Shown: positions 32,089 to 42,754 of the stretch, one piece after another | How positions within the stretch are numbered: position 1 is the stretch's first letter | Layout of the letters: every line of letters starts with the position of its first letter | DNA from: Hymenopus coronatus | Taxonomy: Eukaryota > Arthropoda > Insecta > Mantodea > Hymenopodidae | DNA: 64,000 bases | Assembly (NCBI GenBank): GCA_030762935.1 | Contig: CM060890.1 | Coordinates: 61,630,765 to 61,694,764 of the forward strand | Reading direction: 5' to 3' | Notes under the pieces: generated by a model | The model's input: only the letters and a program-made list of their open reading frames with translations | Database searches by the model: none | Told to the model about the DNA's origin: nothing | Position numbers and translations under genes: made by a program

Positions 32089-32290
32089 CTGACGTGTACC
32101 ATTCAAGGAGTTGTTCTACCTTGTTGTTCCATGTAAGTAGTGAAGTAGTGAAATTTAGGGATACACTAGACTAAAGCGAAATCAAATCTTCCAAAAGCGG
32201 ATCACTAAGGCAGTAGCGAAGACAATCCTAACCGAATGACTTGTTGTTTAAGAAAAGTATATGCAGTGAATAATTCACCCAATACCACGA
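32089..32290 (+). mobile_element. Rep-1 array, truncated unit b
   Basis: 5' end TCTGACGTGTACCATTCAAG then a body with large deletions. It ends in the same diagnostic stretch (GTATATGCAGTGAATAATTC...CGAATATCTCGG) as unit a. The shared, otherwise unique truncation shows that a and b arose by duplication of one deleted copy. Confidence 0.8.
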
Positions 32291-33070
32291 ATATCTCGGT
32301 GATGTGTACCATTTAAGTGAGTTTTTCTACCTATTCTATAACGAACTGTTCTTACGAAAGCATATTTTTTATCTTCTTCATGCTAATCTATATGAGCATT
32401 GGTAGAAATCAAAGTATTTCTTCATTTCTGAAATATAGAAGGAAAATAGTGTAACACACTATCTCATTAAAAGCTGGTTGCTATGTGAAAACCGAACTAT
32501 TTAAAAAAAAACACGCTTGAAAAGTTGAAGTGTTTTAAAATTGATACGAATGTGCAGGCATTTCTCGGAAACAGTAAACTTCACTGAAAGGTATAATACA
32601 TAAATTGTGTGTTTTAATGAAAAGTACATTTTTTGTGAAGCATTTGCTGATATTTTATAATTTACCAGATTTAAAGAGATTTTCAGAGGCTATTCTATAA
32701 CAGTCAAGATAATCATTTTATGTGTACTGTGAATACCTTTAATATACGATACTTTAAAAATATATTTAGACTCATTTTTGAGAAAATCAACATTTTTGAA
32801 AGTGTTTCCATGTAAAGGGTAGTTTGGTGCGGGGAATGTTCTTGATAATCTTCGTATCCCATCCAGGGAAAATGGGGAATTTAAATATCAAGTTTACTAA
32901 TTAACTTAGGTACTTTCCTTTTTGAGTTAAGCTGTTCACCACACATACGCACACACACACATTTTACTTTTTGATTCAGAGCCGCTATAATCTATATATC
33001 CAGGAAAATCTCGGTAGGTATCAACATTTTGGTATACTTTTTCTACCTATATACTATGAACATAGTAGAG
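32291..33070 (+). mobile_element. Rep-1 array, full-length unit c
   Basis: 5' end GTGATGTGTACCATTTAAGT, body complete, CA tract at ~32945-32960, 3' palindrome TTTTTCTACCTATATACTAT...CATAGTAGAGAAAGTAAAA. The only unit of this array with a 3' end. Confidence 0.9.
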
Positions 33071-33318
33071 AAAGTAAAAAGTAAAAGGATTTTAATTTCG
33101 CAAGCGTCATCCTTCGGATATGCATTTGTGATAGATGGCACTTGCAAGTTAACGATTATTGTTTTCCCCTTGTTGTAATTAAAAGTATTAGCAATTAGTT
33201 CTAATGTTAACAGGTTAGGTAACATACAACATAAATATGTTACAACAACATTAATAAATTCATACATCTTCATTCATAATTTTATATGGATGTAGCGCTT
33301 GAAAAAATATTAAAATAA

Positions 33319-33441
33319 GAAAGAATAATAGAAGTGTTTGAAACAAATTACTACAGAAAAATGTTGAAAATTAGATGGATAAAATTACCAAAGAAATTTA
33401 TGGGAGAACAAAAGCAAAATAAGAAATTCGGAAGTGAATAA
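33319..33441 (+). pseudogene. LINE (non-LTR retrotransposon) ORF2 C-terminal scrap
   Basis: A 40-codon open stretch reads ERIIEVFETNYYRKMLKIRW and on. It resembles the widespread motif near the end of LINE reverse-transcriptase polyproteins (…EAFE-W-CYRRMLKI-W…), with the usual Trp-Cys changed. Both flanks are non-coding, so this is a fossil. The stop before it is at 33316 and the one after at 33439. Confidence 0.6.
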
Positions 33442-33450
33442 TAAAAAAAC

Positions 33451-33850
33451 TCTGATATATTCCATTCACATAAAGTTCTCTAGTTATTCTGCAACAAATT
33501 ATTCTTACAAAAGTAGATCGTTCTATCTACTTTGGACTAATCAAGGTAAACGGAAAATAGAGAAATAAATAGTAGTATTAATTACTTCCTTATAATTAGA
33601 AAGGAAATAAAGTAAAACACCAGGACAAAGTGATAGTCAAATGCTTTAAAAGCTGTACCTAAATGATTGAAATTCGTTTCTTTGCTGGCCAGGAGTTGAA
33701 ACTTCCGTATAAGAAAAGTTTAAATATTTTCAACTGCAACCAATAACGAGCAGTATCTCGGAAATGGTGAACTCCATGAAAAAAAATTATATGACAAAGT
33801 GAGTGTTTTAACGAGATCTATATTTTTCTATTAAATATCTTGGTCTTTTG
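33451..33850 (+). mobile_element. Rep-1 copy, 3' truncated
   Basis: 5' end (A)7-CTCTGATATATTCCATTCAC then the left half of the element to 'ttaacgagatctatattttt'; the rest is missing. Confidence 0.85.
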
Positions 33851-34079
33851 TACCTCGTCATACAGACGTTGAAAAACTGGGAGATGTAAACGCACACTAA
33901 AAGCGGACTAATGCGCTTTACATAATTCTTGAAACAGGCAATTCTTTCGTCTATCTCTGGACTAGACAGTGAAATAAAAATGGTGGAATCCGCAATTCCC
34001 ATCAGTGGACGAAACGTTCCCGTGATAAAGACAGTGAAATACAACCTGCTTTAAGTTATATGAAAGTGTTGATGAATCT

Positions 34080-34420
34080 CTTTGGAAGCATCGATGTCAG
34101 AGGTAGAGATAAAACCGTGAGAATGTAAAGCAAAGAGAGACAGAAGGTTAACTGTAGGTCAAACAGAAGGAATCTCCCATCCTCTCTGTAACACCACAGC
34201 TCTTTGTGTTTAGATTAATTAGGCTATTACAAACACAATGTACGGTGTCGCTCCAAGAAGATACAAACTTATGTCATTGTACCAACTTCCAGCCGCGACG
34301 CTGACACTACTGCTATTTTACAGTGCAACTCTGAGCAAACACGCCATCATCATAAGAGAATGTCATCTGCGTAACCACATCAGAAACTTCGTCCCTAACA
34401 AGGTCTATTTGAAGTAGCTT
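34080..34420 (+). other. GC-richer patch with a 59-codon open frame
   Basis: ATG 34238 to TAG 34417 encodes a short peptide with a hydrophobic stretch (LPAATLTLLLFYSATL). The base composition is less AT-rich than the surroundings. No family recognised; it could be an exon fragment, an old insertion or chance. Confidence 0.25.
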
Positions 34421-34589
34421 TAAGCTTATCTTGGACTAATAAGGACCATAAGAGAAGAAATACAAATATAAGCACGAACATTACAGGGATTTAGAGAATA
34501 TAGCGCATTGCTCATGTTAAGTCCGTTACCCAGATAAGCTAAATAAAATGTATCATTTGAGTTGTATATGGGTATCATATAACAAAGGT

Positions 34590-34758
34590 ACAAAAATCTC
34601 ATGTGTTCCATTCACATGACTTTCTCTACATCTCTGTTACAAATTATTGTTAAAAAGCTTATTCTTCTATCTTTTTCATGTATTTCTATCTATGATAACT
34701 GATATAAACTTTGAAGAAATTGTCCTTGTCACTTGGTTCTTTGTAAGTTGAAGGGAAA
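34590..34758 (+). mobile_element. Rep-1 5' part, first unit of a two-copy array
   Basis: AAAAA-TCTCATGTGTTCCATTCACA then TGACTTTCTCTAC. It proceeds to GTAAGTTGAAGGGAAA and is then replaced directly by the 5' end of the next copy. Confidence 0.88.
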
Positions 34759-35592
34759 ACATGTGTTCCATTCACGTGATGTCCTCTAGCTTGTCAAACG
34801 TTTTATTCAAAGCATTAATCTGTTATCTACATCATGCTAATCAAGATAAACATAAGCAGAATTAGTCTTATTACTAGCTTCCTTATAAATAGAAGAGAAG
34901 TAAGCGAATACACAACTAAAGCGTCATGCTATAACAGACCGTCACTATGTAAAACAATTGAAATTCCAATCTCTTTGCGCGCCAGAAATAAACAAACGAG
35001 AAACGAGAAGAAAGATGTCTTCCGTTTGAGAAAAGCTTAAGTGGCTAAAATTGAAACCAATAATATCTCAAAAACGGCTAACTCTACAAAATAATGTATA
35101 TGACATAAGTTGTGTGTTCTTTTTATGAAATCTACTTCTTTGCATAGTAAATTTTTGTATATATTTTACGGTTTGCCAGTTATACAAAATTACTTCGGAA
35201 TGAATGGGCCTTTCAATGGCTATTTCCAGAAAATTCAACATATAGATTTTTTTTGTCATAAAAATATGTTAAACATAAGATATTTTGATCAAAATCGTTA
35301 GAGGCAATTTTGATAAAATCAAAATTTTCGAAAAATGTTCCATGTAAAGGTAGTTTTGGGAGGGGCAATTTTCTTGGAAAATACCGAACTTAAATGTCTA
35401 AGTTTGGCATTTAACGGACTTAGTTTTTGAGCTATGCTGCACACATACACACGCACACGCGCGCGCGCGGTATTTTGACAGAAATGATTTTTTTTGGATT
35501 TAGAGGAACCAAAAGTATGTAATATATCCAGTGAAATCTCGGTATCATTATAATACCTTCTCTATATACTATGTACATTATACAAGTAGAGA
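34759..35592 (+). mobile_element. Rep-1 copy, full length, second unit
   Basis: 5' end ACATGTGTTCCATTCACGTG then ATGTCCTCTAGC. It carries the subfamily insertion GAAGAAAGATGTCTTCCG, a CA/CG tract (35438-35469, ending in CGCGCGCGCG) and 3' palindrome TTCTCTATATACTATGTACA...AAGTAGAGAAAATAAAA. Confidence 0.92.
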
Positions 35593-35849
35593 AAATAAAA
35601 ATGAATTCAATATAGGTATATTTATTGTATGATACTTGAGAAATGGGTTGCTTTTCGGTCAGTTTACTCCGGAAGATGGTGTTGAAATACTAGGCTACCA
35701 GAATGTAATAAACTGAATTGCGTTGAGGGAAGGGAATTAATAATTCCAAAGTATTAAGTTCTTATTTATCCCCAAAAGGCATAGGCCAATCTTCCCGCTC
35801 CGTTTTCGGCCAAACATATCATTCCATCTTTCTACTTGGCGGTGTCCTA

Positions 35850-36563
35850 TAATTTACCGAGATTTCACTGTAAATAGACAATTCAGAGCCTTCTGTATAA
35901 AAATACACACATTTTAAGAATACATCCATATGTGTGCGTGCGAGTCCCTGTGTCAATGAACAGGATATCTCAAAAACGAAAAATCAGTTAAATATCAAAT
36001 TTAAGAGTTTAAGTTCTAGCACGAAGATTTTCAACAAAATCTCCCCACCCCAAATTTCCCTTTACAAATTTTTGAACATTTACGTTTTTAAAAAATGGCT
36101 AACTATTTTGATTAGACTACCGTATATTAAAGATATTACCATGGCAAATATATACCTTGAACTTTAAGGAAATCCTGTTCATTCTGATTTACTTTTGCAT
36201 TACTAGCAAGCCGTAAGAGATTCAAAACAATTTATATCAAATACTTTTTATAGAGTTAAAATTTAGGAAATATTACTTGATATTTGTTTACATTTTAAAA
36301 TACTGACAATTTTCTGAAACTGTTTGTTTTGTTTTACTCATAGCCATGACCTTCAATCACATAGAAACCAGCTTTTCAAAGGTTTCATTATCGTATTTAG
36401 CTTTGTGTATTCCTTTATTTGTCTTTTGCTTATAAGGAACTAAACATCAACCATTTCTGCTAGTGTTTTACCTTAAATAACTTGAGTAGTGAGAAAAATA
36501 ATCTTTTACAGGGACAGTTTGTTCGTAGAGAAAGTCAAAGTCATGTGAAACGAACTTATCAAA
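35850..36563 (-). mobile_element. Rep-1 copy lacking its 3' palindrome
   Basis: Minus orientation. Begins at the 'taccgagatttcactgtaaa' block and ends in the 5' region GTAGAGAAAGTCAAAGTCAT then GTGAAACGAACTTATCAAA. The 'aaagtc' step is duplicated, which breaks the 5' hairpin spacing. Confidence 0.85.
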
Positions 36564-37531
36564 TGTTTGAGCTTACTTTTCTAATATAAATATTCCTTCT
36601 TCCAATATTGAAATTATAAATTAAATTCCGTTCAAGTGAAATGATTTATCAACCTATCTAACGACACTTTTCAACTATTAATTTATTAATCAATAATACT
36701 AAACATAAAAAACTACCAAACACGTAAACATCGTAATTGTTTAAACTGAAGATACATATAAACAATTATAATATACTTATTGTATCAATAATAACATTCT
36801 AGCCATAATTTTCATGTGTACTCCAGAAGAAATGTTAGATATAAATATTGCGAAAGTTGTGTATTTCAGCGCTGCAAGTAATTAATTTCGCTCTCATGCC
36901 CCTCTCTACATATTCGAGAAGCTAATTATGTTATACTGGGCTAGCCGTTTTTTACTCGAGTAGAGTACATTAGGAGAGAGATTATCTACTATTATAATAT
37001 AATCAGTAATGCTTTAGTTCGTGGTTACTAGGTGACAAACTACACTATAAAAACATAAAATACAGGTTCATAGAAGCGTAGAATAGACATTAATGATGAT
37101 CATTTCGTATAAATATCTAAACAAACTTTCTCTGACTTCTTAGGAAATATAATAATAGATGCATCTTGGGCTGCTTTAAAAATTTATTCCTCATTAACAG
37201 TGAAAATAGTTTTCTTAGTTCATTTTTACTTTAAATTCATATATGAAAGTATAAAAATATAGCAATATTTGTATATTTATCGTGTCTTTTTTCCAAAGCC
37301 GACATTACTCTGTCTAAACATATCGTTTCTGCAATAAATAAGGTCCATACAATATACTTCACAACTCTGAGCGTAGATAAAATATTGCAGATAACACTTT
37401 ACAGAATTAAGTTTAGTAATTTGCTAAACTTAGAACAGTCTGCTCGGTCGTGTTTTAACTTGAGCCTCTCGTTACTAGGTTCTGTTTTTGCAACTAGTCC
37501 TCAAAATAACTACTGTTACTAAACCCATTTT
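36564..37531. other. Unassigned AT-rich DNA
   Basis: No gene or repeat recognised in about 970 bp. Confidence 0.4.
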
Positions 37532-38162
37532 TACTTTCTCTACACGTACTATGCACCAGTGTATAGAGAAAGTACTGTAATGCATCCAAAAATTCCATAC
37601 CGAGATTTCACCGGAAATACATATTTTGGAAAAAAGTCCGTGTGCCTCTGTCTGTCTGTGGACAGCATAGCTCAAAATCACCGTTGAATACCAAACTTGT
37701 ATCTAAAATTAGTATCTTCCAAGGTGGCAACACGAAGAAACTCCCCCCATTTCTAACTACTCTTTACATGGAACTTTTTTCGAAAATTTTGATTTTCTCA
37801 AAAATGGCTCTAGGAATTTTGATTAAAATATCGTATATTAAATACATATACCTGACAAATAAAATGTATGTGTTGAATTTCCTAGAATAGCCTCATTGTT
37901 TTTGGTTTCAGCTTTTCTCATACAGGAGATTTGACAACTCCTGTCCATACAAACAAAGGAACTTCAGTCACAAAGGTTAAAGTGATAGTCAAAAACTGGT
38001 TGCTACGGTTCTCGCTTATATCGCTTCTACTTACTAGGAAGCAAGTAAAAATACTATTTCTGCTAATTTTTTTTGACTAGCATGAAGTAAATAGAAGCAT
38101 AAGCTTTTTAAGAATAATTTGTAGCAGAGATGTAGAGAAAGTCATGTGAATGGAACACATCA
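37532..38162 (-). mobile_element. Rep-1 copy with both ends and a micro-inversion
   Basis: Minus orientation. 3' palindrome ACTTTCTCTACACGTACTAT...GTGTATAGAGAAAGT; 5' end GTAGAGAAAGTCATGTGAAT then GGAACACATCAAA. About 200 bp shorter than the consensus. At 37974-38005 the segment AGGTTAAAGTGATAGTCAAA...CTGGTTGCTA is in plus orientation inside this minus copy. Confidence 0.9.
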
Positions 38163-41100
38163 AATTTTTCGTTTTATATTGTATATAAAATGGTTTCATA
38201 TTTGTTTAATAGGAATTGTTTTATATAGATAGAGGCTATATAAGTTCTGAATGCAAACCTTAGGAAGAATAAAGCCCTTTAGTGATCTTGGGGAGTTTGT
38301 CAACACTTTGTGCTACCAAGCGTACATCTAATTTTTCACGGACAACAGAGGACGTAAAATTCAATTACAATGGAATAGAGGGTACAGATCAGCTGAGCTT
38401 ATACTAATGAAATACGCATTGAATAATGTAAAATAACATCTCGTACTTATGCTGATTTTAAATTATCTTTTTTCCTGGAATAGGAAAGGTAGTGAACGAG
38501 AGAATGAGCGGAATGTGCGAAAATAAGAAACCATTTTTATGAGGAAATCAGTCCAACAAAGTTTATATTCCTCTAGCGAGAGAAAGGATTTATAGAACTA
38601 ATGGTCTCAAGATAAATAGACTCTGCTTGGGTTGGGAGTTCGTTGTGCGGAAATGCTGCTGCAATTATATTTCATCGTGCCAAGTATGGAAATTTTTATG
38701 ACCGTAAAGCATGCCAGGTCCCCGTTCTTGGTTCAGATTTCACGTTAAGTAATAGGTCCTCTCTCATAATGACCCCCGTTATTGGGGTAACGGAATACGC
38801 CCTCCGAGTTAATGCACATTCAAATGTTTTCCTTCGTTTCTACCAGGTGTGCAAAAGCTTAATTTCCAAATCTGAAGTCATCAAGGAAGCATTCAGAATA
38901 TTTTATACAAATTGCCATTTAAAGCACAACATTAGGCTATTAATACCATCTGCGCTGAATCAAATATGCCAAAGAGGAATTTAACCGTCCCCTAAATGTC
39001 GTAAAATTGCCTTGAGGCTTTGTTGTCTAATGGGAAACTTGAGAAATTGAGAGTAACGATAATAGATACAAGATATTAGGGTAACAGATAAAGAGATTAT
39101 GATAAACGATACTTAATATCGAAATAAATGTTTGATTGGCTCAAAATTATTAACAACTTAAGTCTTAAATTCACTGCTGTATATAATTCACTAGACGTTA
39201 CGACGTGTAGACAGTTTATGACTACATATCATCTGTGGCATGCGCACCACGACGCGATAGCACTTCAGTCACTCATTACTCATTACAACTCACAACACAA
39301 CACCAGCTAGCAATTCCTCCTGCTTTTATAGCTAAAATGACTTCATAGAACTTTGTGGAAACCGAAGCTTCCAGAAGCATCTTGAAGATCGAGAAAAATA
39401 TCCTTCTCGTGAGAAGAGCTACGCGTTCCGAAGGGACTTGTTACGTCACGTCTCTCTTTATGTGTTGTTTGTGCAACCCGCTCTGTACATATAATCAAAA
39501 TCAAGACACACAAACAGACACATAATATAGGACTGCAAAAAGTTAACAAAGTAAAGAAAGGAAATAGGAAAAACAGGGAAAAAATGGTTAGTGACCCCTG
39601 ATGAACTAATGTTAGAGCATTTGTAAACTGTACCAAATCAATAAACCTGAGCGACATGTAATAGACAGATAACAGTCCATACTGTAATTAAGAAACTTGA
39701 TCATAGGTACCACATAGGAAAACAAACTTGGGTGTAAGTAGCAGCTACACAATATATGTAGTAAATATCACTAGTTGTAAGACCAGTTTGTAATACTCGA
39801 TGTGACGATGTAATAGGATAATGTTGTAAACTGAAGCATGTAGTATTACATTGCATGGGGCATGCTGTCAATAAATAAATAAAAAAGGTCTCCAACTGCG
39901 ATGACTCACAAGCCAAGGCAGACGTGAGATTCATTTTAGACGGTACTCTCACAGTAGGAGGATTTTTAATTAGATTAATATGTTTATGTCAAGGCTTTAA
40001 TTGCTTCTTCTTCTGTAGCTCATATGGGTTTATTAATTGGTTGATAACACTGAATATTTGAGGATTTTATATAACTTTTGTTTTAATAGTTGCTCAGGGA
40101 TTATGTTCTTCGGGTTTATTTTGTTTAGTTAATATTAGTTATGAACAGAAAATGAATAACGCATGACTCGTCGTTTTGCTTACGCGTTTTCACACCTCAA
40201 TATGAGACCTACTGATTTAGTTAGTGTATGTGTTGTGCTGCTAGAAGGTGCTCCTCTACACAAAAATGAGCAATCATGAAACTACCGGTAGCTTTGAGGA
40301 AGTCCTGGTTGAAGAGGTTTTTAAACTTTTCTCTAAATTTTGCTTTACGAAAATATAGTTTTATTTTTATTTTACCTAACCTGAAGGCTGACAATGGAGG
40401 TATCAAAAAGAATTTTAAACATTTTAATATCTAGATTTTTCCAACGAGGACTAATTTTAGCTGCATTTCTACATTTCAGATTGCTCGACCAGGTTTTTAC
40501 TTTTTATTACTAGTGACATTTATTGATAGATTAGATCTAATAAATTTACAGTTTTATCACCCCATTGTTTGAGCTACTTTCCTTTATGATTTTTTCTTAG
40601 ATAGTTTTACTTATACTGGAGTTTTTATAACTGACATTTTATTCCTAACTTATTCTTAAATTGATGTTTATGTCTGATCTTTGGCACTTTGTCTTTTCAA
40701 GGTTGCTAATAATGTTGTAGATGAGCGCTCTTAAGCTCATTTATCATCTCATTATTATTACCATAGCGTGGCGCCATTGGTCTTTCAGAAAAACTAACTC
40801 AGCTCCGATACAACATTCCTTCCCGCGAGGTTTGCCCAATCGACATTCTGAACCGCGCTCTCGGGAAAAATAAACACGTATGCCCTATATGTATTATGCC
40901 TACTTGGAAGTACTATCCCACTTGAAACCACACTACTTTTAATAACTAAAGCTATAATCGGCAAATGAAGCAAATATTGATGTAATGTTTACTAAATTTC
41001 CTCAAATATTAATACTAATATGAACACTTAACCCCTAACACTTGGAAAGTTGTTTCTCTAAATGATACTTCTTAAAAGTGTAAATAATAAACATATTCTA

Positions 41101-41431
41101 GCTTAGATATAATTATTGTTTTCATTGTTTAAGATACAGGTACTGTAATTACATTCACGGACACGAATGTTACATTTACCTAGTCTTGGGATCTTAATAG
41201 TAAGTTTTGCGGAATACGAGAACTTAACGCACAAGTCTGAATTTGAACATTTCAAAACACCGTTTGCCTTGACTTCAACTTCCTCTGTATTACAGCTCAG
41301 CATGTTATCATTACATCCAAACTATTCTTACATGCCGCCATTATTCATTTTGCTCCTGTATTTTATTCAAAGTTTGTCTTCAAGATGCAGCATGATTGTT
41401 ACCAACATATTCATGAATACTCAGTAACAAG
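38163..41431. other. 3.3 kb with no recognised gene or shared repeat
   Basis: Contains open frames of 113 codons (38643-38984) and 104 codons (39343-39657, minus). Neither shows a domain, a good acceptor-donor pair or relation to other sequence here. Probably intergenic or intronic unique DNA. Confidence 0.4.
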
Positions 41432-42020
41432 AAATGTCTGTGCAACAAACAAATATCTTTTTCTATCTATTCTGTAACAAAATATTCGTACAAAATCTTA
41501 TTCTTCCATCTACTTAATTCTAATCGAGAATAGCAAACAATATTTTATTATATATTTCTCTGTAGATATAATGAGAATAATTGAATTACAGTAGGCTAAA
41601 ACGATAGCCAAATCTTTTAGGAGTGAATATCTGGGTGATGCATTGAAATAACTTTCTTATTGCAAGACTAGGAATAAAAATAAAGCAATTTTAGAAACTT
41701 AAAACGATATCCCATTTGAAAAGTATATAAGTATTGTAAAGCTACAAGGAAATATCACGGAAATTGTTAACTCCATAAAAATTGGTACTATACATAGATT
41801 GTGTGTTTTAACCCGATCTACAGTTTTTGTGTAATAATATATTTTTCTTATGTTCCACCACTATGAAAGCTTTTTCATAATGAGGAAAAGAGCGTCAGAA
41901 GATTTTTCCAGAAAACTCAATGTATACATATCTTGAAAATAGATATTTTAATCAAAATATTTAGTGCGATTAAAAGAAAAACGAAACATTTCGAAAATCC
42001 TTCCAAGTAAAAGGTAGTTT

Positions 42021-42075
<55 letters not shown>

Positions 42076-42230
42076 AAGGGTCCTGCAAATCTTCGTGTCC
42101 CATCCACACATACACACACAAACATATACAGAGCATTTTAGTTTTTGAGTTATGCTGTCCACACGCACGTACACGCACAATTTTAGTTTCTGAGCTATGC
42201 AGTCCACAAACAAATACACACACACACACA
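41432..42230 (+). mobile_element. Rep-1 copy with (GT)n expansion
   Basis: Degraded 5' end, then recognisable body blocks. In the 'tagtttggtgtgg' block the GTG has expanded to a ~55 bp (GT)n run (42021-42075). The 'ttttagtttctgagctatgc' segment is partly duplicated, and the copy ends in CA and TA repeats. Confidence 0.8.
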
Positions 42231-42276
42231 TATATATATGTATATATATATATATATTTATATAAATAAATATTTA

Positions 42277-42563
42277 AAAATGGGTCCACTCTCCAGTGAG
42301 AAATTTACATTCTCTACACGAACTTTGTACATACATAGTGTATTGTATTCCATTCAAAAATCGATGTCGAGAATCCAAAAAGAGCATTTTTAGAAGATAT
42401 ATATATACACATTGTATACATACATACACATACTTCTTCTAAAATGCTCTTTTTGAACTCTCGACATCGATTTTTGTGTGGAATACATACCTTCTCTATA
42501 CACTATGTAAGTAATATTTCGTGTAGAGAATGTAAACTTCTCACTAGAGAATGGACCCATTTT
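42277..42563. repeat. ~290 bp palindrome of two Rep-1 3' ends
   Basis: The left arm (AAAATGGGTCCA...TACATTCTCTACACG...AAAAGAGCATTTTTAGAAG) and right arm (CTTCTAAAATGCTCTTTTTG...GTAGAGAATGTAAACTTCTC...TGGACCCATTTT) are near-perfect inverted copies of about 120-130 bp around an AT/CA-rich spacer. The Rep-1 3' ends plus ~20 bp of outside flank are both mirrored, so the inverted duplication occurred after insertion. Confidence 0.88.
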
Positions 42564-42682
42564 CAATTTTGTAAGTGTTAGAGTTAATATGTACGACCAG
42601 AAAATATTTTAAACTAAAAATATTTTAAAATGTATAGAAATAAAAATAAAGGATTAAAGTGTATTTTTTTCTTTCTTTGCAG

Positions 42683-42754
42683 GTGAGTCTGACAGCAAAA
42701 CTAGAGCAAACTATTGAAGCTGATGTTTACCACTGTGCACACTTTCCTTACCAG
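42683..42754 (+). other. Candidate recursive splice site or 72-nt micro-exon
   Basis: TTTTTTTCTTTCTTTGCAG directly abuts GTGAGTCTG: an acceptor immediately followed by a donor-like GTGAGT. That is the form of the ratchet sites known in very long introns. Exactly 72 nt later TTACCAG|GTATTC offers a second donor. Only one frame is open across it (24 codons, VSLTAKLEQTIEADVYHCAH and on), phase 0 at both ends. Either a small coding exon or a recursive-splicing exon fits. I recognise no protein family. Confidence 0.4.

Noticed and set aside
38643..38984. 113-codon frame as a gene
   Set aside because: No domain, no good splice sites and no support beyond being open.
41917..42289. Cys/Val- or His/Thr-rich frames on both strands
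   Set aside because: Products of the (GT)n/(CA)n tract in a Rep-1 copy.
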